From: Mesostigma viride | Lineage: Eukaryota > Streptophyta > Mesostigmatophyceae > Mesostigmatales > Mesostigmataceae | Length of the DNA stretch: 64,000 bases | Reading direction: 5' to 3' | Assembly (NCBI GenBank): GCA_009746045.1 | Contig: RPFO01000253.1 | Span: 1,049,069-1,113,068 of the forward strand | Part shown: piece after piece, positions 1 through 12,133 of the stretch | Layout: every line of letters begins with the position of its first letter | Numbering within the stretch: position 1 is the stretch's first letter | Notes under the pieces: generated by a model | What the model saw: only the letters and a program-made list of their open reading frames with translations | Told to the model about the DNA's origin: nothing | The model's database searches: none | Position numbers and translations under genes: made by a program

Positions 1-59
1 AATTCGGTGTGTCCGTCCAATACTAGCAACATAGTGCAGCTGGGTTCACGTCGTAGGTC

Positions 60-349
60 GGGTCCACAACTTCAGCAACATTATTACTAGCAATGCTGTA
101 GGTGGTGATGTCACAACTTCAGCAACATTATTACTAGCAATGCTGTAGGTGGTGATGTCACAACTTCAGCAACATTATTACTAGCAATGGTGTAGGTGGT
201 GATGTGACAACTTCAGCAACATTATTACTAGCAATGCTGTAGGTGGTGATGTCACAACTTCAGCAACATTATTACCAGTAATGCTGTACGTGCTGATGTC
301 ACAACTTCAGCAACATTATTACTAGCAATGCTGTAGGTGGTGATGTAAC
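60..349. repeat. 47-bp tandem repeat, about six copies
   Basis: A 47-bp unit beginning ACAACTTCAGCAACATTATT repeats head to tail about six times from position 66, with scattered single-base differences. No coding frame is conserved across copies, so this is a minisatellite. From 350 to about 1200 I see no convincing gene. That stretch has a G-run near 500 and an imperfect duplication of about 46 bp at 821-912. Confidence 0.9.
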
Positions 350-1207
350 AAGGCAATGCTCAACCAGATTCCTGCAAGTGAAGCAGGACCAGCTCAGAAT
401 CCGGCGCATAAGCAGGCCTAGAAATCCAACCAGGGGTGGACAGCAGGGGAGGCGACAGTTAGTTATTCAGTCTTAAGTTGGGTTCGATGCCCAAATAAGG
501 GGGGGGGGGGGGCGGGGAATTAAAGACATGAGCCCGACTTAAGACATGAATGCAACTTAAAACAAGCCAACACATGAATGACTGTACGGCAGCACATGCA
601 ACAGAAGGTAGCCTGAACACTTTTCTGTGCTTGTGCAACATTTGGCTTTGTCTGCCACAGTGTTTGGCTCACCGATGGCACTGCAGCCTGACAAAAATCA
701 AGGATCGGAGTGCCAAAAACCTTCCTGAAAGCAATACCCTCCAGGGTGCATTTGCCTCAGGGATCAAAGCATCGGATGGAATCCAAGGGCGGGCGGAAAT
801 TGAAAAGAGACGCTGGTCCATGCCCATTCTGCCACATGGTTCAAGGTCGATGCACTTGTGTGTCCATGCCCATTCTGCCACATGGTTCAAGGTCGCTGCA
901 CGTGTGTGTAGCTGCGGTCATGTTCGTGAAAGTCACTATATGGTAACAGGTACCATGCATAAAATTACTCTAAAATTTTGATGGAAACCACCACTCTCAC
1001 CAGAACTGAAAAAAATAACACATCCACTCAACAAAAGGCAGCCCGCATACTCGCAACGTATGCAAGTATCCACAGAAAAAGGGCAAAGATCAAGGGAAGC
1101 ATCCGAGGCTACGAAATGACAGGAAAACAACATGTAATCGCCACGCTGATGATGGGATAGGCACATGCTTTTGTTTAGAAGCATAATGTCCAAAATAATA
1201 TGTTTAC

Positions 1208-2019
1208 CTGGCGCCCGGGCCCCCAGTGCCGGTGTTGCCGGAGACAATTTTGGCGAGCACGATCCCTTGGCAGTCATATATCGTCGTCCCCCCATGGGAC
1301 TCCGGCGTCTCCATCATCTCTTCCGGGCCGGGCTCGTGCAGCAGCCGGTTCCACCGCGCGCCAAAGTCCGGCGGCAGCACGCTTAGGGTGGCGCGAGCTA
1401 TCGCTGCCAGACCCCCTGCCATGATGGCTAACATGAACATAACTGCCCGTGACCAGGGCCCGCGGGCTCGACGTGCCCCTGCGTTCGCGGAGAGCAACGT
1501 GGCCAAGCGGGAATTGCCCGACACGAGCCAGGCGCAGCCCGGGGATTTGTGGCCGTGAATTGCGGCCTCCACCGCCGTGAATACGATGCAAGCACAGCCG
1601 TATTCCATGCCCCGAAGAAAATGAACCGGGGGAGAATGAGAAAAGGAGTCCTCATCCGGACAGCTTGGCACTCGTGGTCGGAGGCCCTGCAGGCTTTGGT
1701 ACAGCGGAACCGGCGAGGTGCGGCACCTAGCAACTTCAGAAGCAAACTTCTGACCGATATGCGGCGCAAGGCTGTATATCTGAGGAAGGTCGCGGAGGGA
1801 GTCGACGCTGCTGAGCGATTCCCCTATCCGGCTATTCACAGTGGCCTCCTGAGTCGTTAACCTGGAAGATTGAACGGCACTTCGCTTGGAATCCACCAAG
1901 GACCTTGACAGCCGGCTTCTCGCATCCACGAAAGGGCTACGTGCAGGAAGATATAGCCGGCTTTCAACTACCGCGGCGGGATCTCTTCCAGCGGCAGTGC
2001 TGGCACTGCTGCCCTCCAT
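1208..2019 (-). CDS. Hypothetical membrane protein, first exon only
   Basis: An open frame of about 270 codons starts at an ATG at 2019 and runs to a good splice donor (CCAG followed by GTAAAC) at 1207. The product is not recognised. The first half is rich in Ser and Arg. A hydrophobic stretch lies near residues 135-160, and a clearer membrane segment of about 22 residues (Met, Leu, Ile, Ala, Gly) near residues 192-215, followed by a polar tail. Downstream exons should lie to the left, but none could be chosen with confidence. The start codon lies head-to-head with the TRMO gene, about 950 bp away, and the interval 2020-2972 shows no other gene. Length, start codon and donor support a real exon, but a chance ORF is possible. 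Confidence 0.4.
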
Positions 2020-2972
2020 GTCTTAATATCCTCCTTTCCGCACGAAACTATCCCACAAAGTGCGTATTCCTGAGAAATGCTTTCCCACGAAAATCACCAG
2101 GCCTGTCGACCAGCAGTTTAGGTGGCATCTGTGCACTCATGATATAATTATACGCGTTGAAAGGAAATTACATGAAACCGTGTGTAGAGGCCTGTACTGT
2201 TATTTATCGCAGAAGAGAACGCCAAGTCGCTAACATATACATAACAGTAAAATTCCTGAGCCCCGGCATTGTTACGCCTGCAAATTTTGTCGGAATTCGC
2301 CACTAATCACCCCCCTGACACGCGCAGCAAAAACGCTCGCGTTGGGGAGAATATGGGCGCGAAAATATACTGCGGCGGATGCCAGAACCCGTCGTCGTTT
2401 ACATATGCCGCTATTTGGGTCAGTGTCAGTCAATCAGCGCCGTACCTGCGAAGTCCGTAGAATGTCTCATACTTGCTTCCGCAGCTCGCACCGTCCATGA
2501 TGTGAAAACTTTCGAGCAGATTCTAGACTTCTCAGGGTAGTTTGTACCCAACCTACCGTTCTGACACTTGTCAGAGCTAGCTGACCTAGGCCTAGCCCAC
2601 CTCCAGGCCCGGGCCCCTAACAGAATTAGTCTCGCCACTGTGACGGGTGACGCACAGCAGCATCGTCGTCGGCCATGGCCAAGGCCCACTACTGTGCAGC
2701 ATTCGTGCATTGAGCAGTGAATGTAATTATGAAGGCTGCAACCTGGATGCAGCAACAACAATAATTGTTGTTGCTCTTGTTGTAGCTTCTAGCGCCATTG
2801 TTGTTATACTTTCAAGGCTTTGCGACCTCTGGATAGAGGAGACTGTAGTTACGCTCATTTGTTGTCCTCCCATTACGTCGGACGACGGGAATTAACATGG
2901 CTAGGTGTTTATCTAGGGTAATGAGTTTGGGGACCTGACGTTGCGAAGCATTTTTCGTCTGTGACTGTACGA

Positions 2973-5900
2973 ATGGCGGCTATGATATGGCTGGCAGTCG
3001 TGGCTACCTGCATCGGTAATTTTATTAGTGAATCTACATATGAGAGGATGCTTCGATGGTGCTGGGTAATGCCTTCAGATGCAGAAGAAATTCAGTACTA
3101 ACCACATGGTGAAACCATGCACGGCCTCTTATGGGTGACTGGTGGACTGCATTCCAGGGCTTCGCATACCATTTCGCCAATCGCAAGACGCGCGCCAAAG
3201 AAGAAAAATCAAGGAGCTGGAGGAATCCCTTGCACACGAAAAGAAGCTACGCCATGCCGAAAGGACAGGTCGCATTCGCGCGGACAAGGTAAGTACCTTT
3301 TTTTTTTTTTTTGCTACAGCTTTGCTAAAGCTGTACATCGTATAATTATTAATCATTGGCATTGTATGTAACTCGTGTTGTATCGTTGCAGCCGGTGAAG
3401 GCTTCGTTGACTGTGTTTTTTAGGCCGCTGCAAGCGCTGCTAGGCGGCTCTGAGTTAGCTGGCGCTTTCTGGAGTAAGATTGCCTTTGCCATTCCTTGAA
3501 AAACTTGCGTAGGAGTGCAGCCAAATGGTTAAAATGGTAAACTGGAGCGGCAGTCCCGCTGTATAAGGTATGTTCCATAAATACTACCGTCCATACATTA
3601 CCGCAATATCCGCTTTACCCATCAATGACACTGTGATACGATGGCCAAGTGTACGCCCTCGCACATGGACAACTTTCCAACGGTCAGCACGATCTTGCAC
3701 TACTCAGTACTGGTCGATCATTAAGCCAGTGCAGATTAGCTCCCTGACAGCACTGGGAAGGGCCTGTGTTGCCACGGCATCACAGATGCCACTTCATGAG
3801 ATGCAGGTCTCTATGATGATGCTTGATGACGAGATACGCATCCTGCTGGCATCTTCACCCTTCAATCAACGGGTTATTGTGGGGGGTGACAAAAGGAGCC
3901 CTTCATAAACATTTTTTTCACAGATTAATACTGGGCTTGTAGCGGCAAGCATTTCAGACGGGTGTCCAGTCCCAGGTCGCCATGTGCTGTCGGCTGACAG
4001 TCTCTTCACACGGTCACTATTTATGTTTCCCGTCCTCTACTGTGGCCGTATGTTTCCCATCCTATGTTTGTTTCCCGTCCTATTTATGTTTCCCGTCCTA
4101 TTTATGTTTCCCATCCTATTTATGTTCCCGTCCTATTTATGTTTCCCATCCTATTTTTGTTTCCGATCCTATTTATGTTTACCGTGCTCTTCTGTGGCCG
4201 TATCCTCTGTGTGCAGGAGCTGCGTGAGTTGCGGTTGCAGACGCTGGCAGCCAGCAACCCGGCGGCAAGTGCCGGCGCCAGCAGGGAGGTAGAGCCAAGC
4301 GCGGCAGGCATGCCATTGCAGGCGTTCGCCCCGGCGCTGCCAGCTGGCGCCTCGTGCTCAGCGTATCGGCTGTCGGTGATTGGGCATATACGGTCCTGCT
4401 TTACCACCAGGTGGGTGGCAGGGATGAGCCCTTGAAGCATGGCTGTTTCAGTTTATCTGCAGCATTGCTGTTTCATGGCGTTGGTTGGGGTATCGCGAGT
4501 GAGGCAATTCGGACATGGCTTCCGCATCATTGCTGCTGCGAGTGCTTGCATCAAGGCTAATAGTTTCTTAAATCAGTTTGATGTGATTGGAGCCGGCGTG
4601 GATTTACGTGCATAGCAGCATATACGTGTGTTACCGGCATAGCAGCACATGCGTGACATGCTGCAACTCCATCCATGTATATAAATTGTATGAGTAACAC
4701 ATGGGTGCCACTGTACTAGTATTGGAATAGCTATACTGCAGCGGCGCGAGCATCTGCTGCAAACCCGTCATGTACACAGAGCTGGTGGTTCCATTGGCAG
4801 ACATAGGTACGCCTCCCCCCCCCCCTTCCCCCCCTTCCCCCCCCCCCAAGGCAAGGCTGCTGCTTGACGTTGGCTGCGCGCCCACTCCCTGCCATCTGGT
4901 GCCACGACCCTTGTTGTATTTGCATGGTCAAGACAGGGATTATTCATTCATTGGGCACACGTGTTTGCTAGGAGGTCAAAGTGAAGGGAACGGATATGTA
5001 CTGTCGCCTTGGCCCGCGAGGTGGATGTTGGGAGCACGGAACGCCTCACGAGTGATTCGTATCTGCGTGATATGGGGAGAGATAAAGCAGGGGGGCATCA
5101 TAAAAACACATGGAATTTATGCGTTACGGTGGACTTCCAATGACGACTAACTGATGATGCGTGAATGCTGTCAGTCTTACCAACGTATGCTGGGCTTCCG
5201 ATGGACAAATGCTAATCCTTAGCAGCACTGGGCCCTCCCCCCGCCCTTGTGTGTGTGTGTGTGTGTGAATTAATTAATAAATTAATTAATTATTTAGACT
5301 CGTGCTCCCGTTGGGGAGTCACGGAGCATTAACCCCGGTGGATGGATGGATGGATGTAAATGATGGATGGATGGATGGTGGATGTGTGTGAATTGGATGC
5401 TAGTATCCCTACCAGGAATGGCACCACCCGCCTAATAAACTTTCTGGACGAATGCTGATCCTTACCAGGAACGGCACACCGCGCCAGCCTCTTCTTGTGG
5501 ACAAGTCGCGCGCTGAGCTGGTGCTAGTGGCGGGGCACCATGGGGTCCCTGGCAAGGCGCTCGAGGGGCTGGAGCACTTCTCCCACGTGTGGGTGCTCTA
5601 CCTGTTCCACAAGAATACTGACCTGGGCCGACTCGCCGACGAGGGCTTCCCGGGGCTGAGGGCCAAGGTGGGTGCCGCCAGCTGTCACCAAGGTGGGTGC
5701 ATCTGACGGACAATGAAGGTTGAAGGAGGGCCACGGTGGGTGCTGCCCGTGGTCACCCAGGAGACAAGCGCAGCTTTGTGTGAGCGAAACAAGAGATCTG
5801 CGCTTGTGCAAGCCGAGGTGATTTGCATTTCTATGCAAGGAATCTTAGAGCAACGGCGAGCACACTGTATTGAAGGTATATGCAAGATGACTGCGTGGGT

Positions 5901-8900
5901 CAGCCTATGTGATAAGGTGGGTGCTACCAGCTGCCACCAAGGTGGGTGCGTCACCCATGCAGAAACATTTAGAGGGTTTTGCGGAGAAGCCAGGGTGGGT
6001 GGGTGGGTGGGTGGGTGGGTGGGTGGGTGGGTGGGTGGGTGGGTGGGTGGGTGGGTGGGTGGGTGGGTGGGTGGGTGGTGGGTGGGTGGGTGGGTGGGTG
6101 GGTGGGTGGGTGGGTGGGTGGGTGGGTGGGTGGGTGGGTGGGTGGGTGGGTGGGTGGGTGGGTGGGTGGGTGGGTGGGTACTATGCTGTGACAAGGTGAC
6201 ATCATCATTCTCGCATATATAACATACCCACCCAGCGGAGTGTATCTGCTGACAGTCATCCACCATGCATCCAATAGGCATCCAATAGCCAAGCGGCACA
6301 CGATATGATCGTACACAACCACGTCCTACGATGCCCTCCTCTTGCTGGTTAACCTTTCAACCTGCACAGAACTCGCTTGTTATACCCAGACCTTGCCTTT
6401 ATAACCTGGGGACTTGCACGTGTTGCCAACGACCTTTCTTGGCATTGGCGGCTGTCACCCCCTTGCCACTTCATCATTCCACATAGCACTTGCGCGGTCC
6501 ACCCCCTTGCTGCTTCATCATTCCACATAGCACTTGCGCGGTCCACCCCCTTGCCGCTTCATCATTCCACATAGCACTTGCGCGGTCCACCCCCTTGCCA
6601 CTTCATCATTCCACATAGCACTTGCGCGGTCCACCCCCTTGCCGCTTCATCATTCCACATAGCACTTGCGCGGTCCACCCCCTTGCCGCTTCATCGCTTA
6701 ACCTGCCGCTTGCCTTTTTTTCCATGGCACTTGCGCTCGTCACCAGGTGCGCGTCCCTCGCCTTGCGGGCAAGAAGGTTGGCGTGCTGGCCACCCGGTCG
6801 CCCCACCGGCCGACACCCTTGGGCTTGTCCGTTTGCAAGGTGCGTGTGCGCGCCGCTCGCTTAGCAGTCAGTTGTCACCACGTACCAGTATCAAATGTAA
6901 GGCACCGTTACAGGCTCAAGACGATGGCAATGTGGGTGCCTTGGTCTGTGCGGCACTGGCCGTTGCCTGCTCCCTAATCCCTTGATATTCTTTTCTCCTT
7001 TGTCGTCTCGTTCCTATCCGTATGCCGCTTGCTCGTGGCCTGCAGCTGGATGGCACATCGTCTGCTTTTTTTCTTTCACATGTGTATGCCACAGCAAGAA
7101 GATTTCCTCATGCTTTCACCACCGATTCGTGATCTGAGCGTGGCGCCCTTTCACATGTGTATGCCACAGCAAGAAGATTTCCTCATGATTTCACCTCAGA
7201 TTCGTGATCTGAGCGTGGCGCGATGTTGGCTCCTGTTCTGACTTCGCTGGGCCTATGCCGTATATGATATGTATCCCGGCGTGCCTGCTATTGTTGGGTG
7301 CACCCACCCATTATTTCTACACACACACACGCACACAGCTGGAAGCCGTTCGAGGGAACAAACTCGTCTTGTCGGGGGTGGACCTGGTCAACGGCACGGT
7401 GCGCTCGCCTCTGTCAATACCGCATGCCCACGGTGCTTGCACCATGTGGCTTTCCCATGAACCCGCAAGCCATATGGCCCCCGTGCGGCTCTTCTCTCTG
7501 AATGGGGCCCTTCAGGGGGGGTTGTTTAAGGGGTGGCCCACAAATCCTACCATCAAGCGTCTTCAACCATTCGTCAATGCTGCAACCTAGTGATGTGGCT
7601 AAGCCGCAAGTTTACATTGGTAGTAATAGCATGATTGGCACTATGAAAGTTTTTTAATAACGGAGAGCTTGTTACTTGTATAGCCTTGCATTTTTACTAT
7701 TTTCTTGTTTCATGAAAGTCGGCTGTTTGGAAATGTACCTTGTATGCTTACAAGCTCCTTTAGTGTTCGTTGTATATGAGAAACCCTCGGCCTCGCATTT
7801 TCCTTTCTATTTCCTCTCTGTCTTGTTCGGTTGACTTCTGAATCTGTCCCATGGCCTGTCCTTGAACTGGCTGCTTGCTGCTGCCATTCTTACCTGCCGT
7901 TCAGCCCGTCTTTGATGTCAAGCCCTACCTGCCATACGTTGACGCGATCCCAGAAGCCAGGGCCCCTTCATGGGTGCAAGTACGTAATGTGGGTTATGCA
8001 AGTAGCAATTTAGGGGGATTATGCGATCAAGGACTGGCACCTGTGGTACGTCCTGTCTGTGCTAGATAAAAGAAGAACCAGCTGATGTGAAGTGTATGAT
8101 GGTTCATTTTAGTCTATACATTTTGTTTCGGTTCATTTTAGTCTATGTTTTCTCCCCTCCTAAAATCTTTGGCTGAGAATACACTTTTACACATCTACCC
8201 CATTTCTCTCTGGGTGTCTCGGAGCTGTTTCTAAGTTTTTCTATGACAGATTGTCCGCGGACGGTTGACGAATGGTGGGCCAGGGGGGCTGCTCAACCAT
8301 GGTTGTGGGTCATCATAGTTAGCACTTTAAGCATAGAAACTAAATCCTCTCTAACTTGAAAGACAACTAGCCACATATAATGTTGAGGGCGTCGGGCTGG
8401 TTGACGGATTAAGCCACAATTGGCAGTTGTGGGGTGGTTGAGACGATTGGGGAATGGGGGGTCTCTTGTCTCCTTGCAACGTGATTTTTATCGGGTGTCC
8501 TTGTTCCCAGTTTTTCTCCCTAGTTGGGTTGCAAGAGTCTTCAGTAATGCAACTGCACCGATGCCGGGCATTTGTTTCCCCTGCCAGTGAGCTCCCAGCA
8601 GTGGCCATGCGTACACCAGTGACTGATTGAGCCTACATAATTATTTTGACTTACCAAGCTGGTTGCATCCGTGCAACACCAAATGACCCTGGGCCGGTGC
8701 AGGCGGCGGGCGAGGGGGACCCAATGCGAGTCCCCACCGTGATGCTGGGCGAAGCAGAGGAGCAGCTGCGCTTATGCTGGCAGCGGCAGGTGAGCGGGGC
8801 ATGCCATGGTGGGAATGCATGTGGGGCATTGCCATCGTCAATATGGCCACAACATTGGTCAAGAATAGTCACCAGGGACTGTGAAATCGTTCAGATGAAA

Positions 8901-9835
8901 CATTGTTTGCTGAATTACTGTTTTTTCATGTTAGATGTTCCTTAGGTGCTGTCCGTCATGCGGCTGCTTGAGCATGCCTATCACTGCACCAGTCCAGGTG
9001 GCGAAATGCCATTCGGCAGCTTGTACCATGCAGCCATTAACAGCTTCCCAACTGAGCCTAGAGCTATGGAAACCAACCGATTCATAGTAATTTGTTAGTT
9101 GGCCAAACTTATGTACCGTTTATAGCATCAGCATCCGTGCACCATAAGTTAAGCCATTGCTTAGGTGCCTTGCACGGTAGACTTGGGGTGCAATCATTTG
9201 GGGTACCTGCCAAGGCTGAAGCAGGGTGATGGCTGCACGGAATGCAAATCCTGATGGAAGTCATGGATTGTCGCAGGTCTGCCATGATCTGTCTCGGCGG
9301 AAAGGTATGCGGTATCAATGAGTCCATGCCCGTGTGCACTTGCCATCACACATTTGAATTCAGAAGATGCACCTCAGAAATTCTGATGCATACTCTGTCT
9401 TGCTGACAGCACCACCTCCCTCTTGCTTGCCCGATCTGCCTGCACAACCTGCAGCCCTCCTCACTGTATCGCAGCGCAGACGAGTTTCTGGAGCTGGTGC
9501 GCCAGGTGCTGTCGTTTGACATCCGGTCAACGCACAAGCGCGTGCCAGATGGCAACGCCACGCCGTCCGCCGCGTTACCCACCGATGATAATGAGCTTGC
9601 TGGTGGGGCGGTGACAGACCTGGGTAAGGAGAGCGGTGCAGGAGAATTATCGGGGATATTCCGGGTGGTCTTGGAGCATGTGGAAGTTGGCTACGTGATC
9701 GGCCAGGGCCGTGTGCTGATCAAGGAGGCCCGGCTGCTGGATGCGGCGCAGCTTGAAGGATACTCGTATTCAAGCACGTATGCCACGGGGGATGAAGAGT
9801 CTGTTCCAGCCTTGGAAGACAATGAGCGGTCATAG
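2973..9835 (+). CDS. TRMO: tRNA (adenine-N6)-methyltransferase, TrmO/UPF0066 family, nine exons
   Basis: Exons read as 2973-3015, 3158-3288, 4217-4410, 5469-5667, 6747-6839, 7339-7398, 7905-7979, 8703-8789 and 9455-9835. All junctions are GT-AG, phases agree throughout, and the sum is 1263 nt (420 residues). The family N6-methylates t6A at position 37 of tRNA-Thr using S-adenosylmethionine. Exon 1 encodes a short hydrophobic anchor. Exon 2 encodes a charged coiled coil (KELEESLAHEKKLRHAE), like plant homologues. The TrmO domain begins in exon 3 (VIGHIRSCFTTR) and continues in exon 4 (NGTPRQP, then FSHVWVLYLFHKN). Exon 5 carries the signature RSPHRPTPLGLS, exon 6 LVLSGVDLVNGT and exon 7 DVKPYLPYVD. 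The last exon has a conserved VLSFDIRS segment and an acidic tail. Exon 8 is the least certain. Introns are loaded with repeats. Confidence 0.88.
4023..4185. repeat. Intronic repeat, about 17-18 bp units
   Basis: Units of the form TATTTATGTTTCCCGTCC repeat about eight times in the second TRMO intron, just upstream of the exon 3 acceptor. The repeated pyrimidine-rich sequence extends the polypyrimidine environment of that acceptor. It has no coding capacity of its own. Confidence 0.8.
5264..5400 (-). mobile_element. SINE-like 3' end (family C) followed by GGAT repeats
   Basis: An (AATT)n tail is followed by the hairpin block CTCCCGTTGGGGAGTCACGG, then a GGAT microsatellite. The same block follows an (AATT)n tail at 27080-27130 and, inverted, lies at 52345-52415. 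It is therefore the 3' end of a dispersed short retroelement, here inserted in the third TRMO intron. Confidence 0.6.
5993..6179. repeat. (GGGT)n microsatellite in TRMO intron 4
   Basis: About 187 bp of almost perfect GGGT tetramers with one GGT interruption near 6078. The G-rich strand is the TRMO coding strand, so the pre-mRNA could form G-quadruplexes. The long Trp-Val-Gly-Gly and Thr-His-Pro-Pro frames across it are translations of the satellite, not genes. A partner array lies at 42733-43122. Confidence 0.95.
6452..6700. repeat. 44-bp tandem repeat in TRMO intron 4
   Basis: About five to six copies of a 44-bp unit containing CATCATTCCACATAGCACTT lie 50 bp upstream of exon 5. Copies are nearly identical, which suggests recent expansion. 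The open frames through it disappear outside the repeat. Confidence 0.9.
7068..7220. repeat. Two-copy direct repeat of about 77 bp, TRMO intron 5
   Basis: Two adjacent copies each contain CATGTGTATGCCACAGCAAG and end in TCGTGATCTGAGCGTGGCGC. They differ by a few bases and lie between exons 5 and 6. This is a simple local duplication. Confidence 0.85.
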
Positions 9836-10433
9836 CTGGTAGCCTCATTAATTAATTAATTAATTAATTAGCACGTGCCTATGTCACGTGGGTGCCAATA
9901 CAGAGTAAAGGAACCTTCAACCCCTATACACAATTATGAGAATTGAGAAAGGGTGCCTAGCTTCTCTCACTGCACCACAAGTGGGCAGGCCACAGATCGC
10001 TCTCTCCGTAGGGGGTATTGGCGATGGGCCGCAACACTGTGGGTGCAATACAACCATGCAAGTACCATATAGGTACGTACGGCTTCCACGACCGCCGCGC
10101 CTTTTTAAAATCTCTGACAACTACTCTGATCCTCAGGCAATGTTGGAGCGCCATGCGTCCATGAATTTAATTTCATAGTTGTCTCACATAATATATAGGT
10201 GTATAGGCTGAGGCAAAGTATCATGAAAAGGCGATGTAAACAGCAATATAGAGCTAAGTGAAATTGCATGTGCTAAGCTATAACATACGTGATGCCATGC
10301 AAGATGTGCTATGATGCCTAAGCTATCCCATTCCGATTGCTGTGAGCTGGGGCCCAATGCTCTAATATTCTAGCTAGCTAGCTTTGACCGCGCACCTGCA
10401 TGGGCACATGACCACGCGGCGCGCTTTCATAAT
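9836..10433. other. Intergenic, no gene seen
   Basis: This holds the TRMO 3' flank. It contains an AATT microsatellite (9848-9870) and a short motif near 10142 (CGCCATGCGTCCA) that recurs near 22317 and 50870, suggesting an old dispersed repeat. Its last 18 bases (10416-10433) are the left copy of the target duplication of the LINE that follows. Confidence 0.6.
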
Positions 10434-11151
10434 TAAATTGAATTAAATTATAACATGCCTCCGTGGGGAGATTGATCATGTAGCACATATTCCTTGATGG
10501 GGGGTGGAGGTGGAGGGAGCCGCGTAATCGAACTATCCTAACGCTAAGCTATCTAGCCTATAAAATCCTAACTACACTACTCATCAAAACGCCTCCTCCG
10601 CTTGGGGGGAGGTGGCTTGCCCACAGGGGCTGGCGTGTGAGCCTGGACAATCTTCTGCCACCGCTTCTTGTTCTGCATGGCAGTCCAAAGAAGGGAGAGG
10701 GAGTGGATTGAATTGAATTGAATTGAATTGTAACATAACTCCGTTGGGAGTATATGTAGCACATAGCCCTTGAGAGGGGGGCATATGGCCTATCATACAT
10801 CCTAAGCTACTTCCTGCAAGGGTGGGGATGTAAAGGACCCTTGCTCTAGGTGCACCAGGGCACTTGCATCCCCATGATCTTCAAGCTATGCCCAGCGAAG
10901 GGGGAGCCTGTCATGGGGGGGAAGATCAGCATAGCTATACAAAAAATCTAGGGCATGGCTGCTCAGCAGGGAGTTACTCCCTGCATGGGCACTGCATAAT
11001 TAAATAAAGCTAGGCATCATCTGGAGGGTGGCTCATCATAGGCACACATGTACATGGCTAAAAAGGCTAGGCCTCAGCTGGTATAGTGCCTGTAGTAGGC
11101 GGGCATGTACAAGGCCACTGTCTAACTAGTCTACACTACTGCTGTATTCCC

Positions 11152-12122
11152 CTAGGCTGGGGCTGGAGTTGCTGGGGCCGCGGTGGTCGAGGGGGTCGCT
11201 TGCCAGGGCTTGTGGCCGACGTAGATGGCCGCCCCCTTCCAGTACACCGGCTGGCCCGCCGTGGTCTGCCGGAGCTGGAGGTAGGTCGGCCATAGCTCCC
11301 GTCGCCGTTGTTGCTGTGCCAGGGTCAAGTCGTCGTCAAGGGTGAAGAGAGTCTTCTCGAGCCGCTTGCGGCGTCTGAGAAAAGAAATCTTGTCCGCCGG
11401 GGTCTTAAATGTGAGAAGGAGCGGGGGCGGCCCGGCCTTACCCCGCGCGCGGGGAAGGCGGTGGGCGGCCAGCTTGATCTCACCAGTAAGGCCCATGCGA
11501 TCAAGGATTTCTCTCTCAAAAGCACGCGCAAGCTTCTCGGAAGTCTCACCTTCCTCCATCTTGAGATTCTTGACAATGACGTTGAGGCTGCACTTGGCGA
11601 GCTCGGCCTCCTCGCGGAGGTCAAGCGTCTGCCGCTGGAGCTGGGCTGCGACGGCGGAGGTGGTGGAGGTGGTATGTTGCTTAAGCATGTCCGCCCAGGT
11701 CGTGATGGGAGGAGCATCGCCGGCCAGGCCAGCCGGGGCTGGCTTGGCGGCAATGTCCTTCACTGCCTGGGCGGTGAGGCCTGCTGTGTTCTGCAAGACC
11801 TCGATAGCGATTGCATTATCCTTGAGGCGCTGGTCGATGTCGCGGAGCTGGGCGGTGATGGAGTCGGTGGAGGCGGAGGGGGGGGGGGGGTGGAGGCGAG
11901 GAGGGTGGCGGTGGCGGTGGGGATGGTGGGAAGCTCAGCAGCCAGCGTGCCGCCAATGGCCGCCACATCTGCGGCAAGAGGGGTCACGTGCTGCTCGAAA
12001 GCTTCCTTGAGGAGGGTGCGGATGGTGGCTTCGGTGGGGAAGGTGGGGGGGGGCGGTGGGGAAGCCCAGATCGCGGCTTCGGAGCGTCCAACAATGTCCC
12101 AATGTCCAGGAAAAGGCCTCAA
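11152..12122 (-). pseudogene. LINE ORF1-like RNA-binding protein, frameshifted in a G-run
   Basis: The last 214 codons resemble LINE ORF1 proteins of the RRM plus C-terminal-domain type: a segment LNVIVKNLKMEEGE, a short helical stretch, LLLTFKTPADKISFLRR, then a basic block with DLTLAQQQRRREL. The upstream part (12122 to about 11890) is in another frame. The two frames meet at a homopolymer of about 13 G at 11878-11890, so one indel there, real or from sequencing, splits the gene. The N-terminal part is predicted helical (EATIRTLLKEAFEQHV) and followed by a proline run. Such proteins bind the retroelement RNA as chaperones. That role here is inferred from family resemblance only. Confidence 0.6.
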
Positions 12123-12133
12123 TTGAGGCCTTT

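Noticed and set aside
5685-6322. Long Thr-His-Pro-Pro and Trp-Val-Gly-Gly open frames
   Set aside because: Pure translations of the GGGT microsatellite in three frames on both strands; same for 42688-43193.
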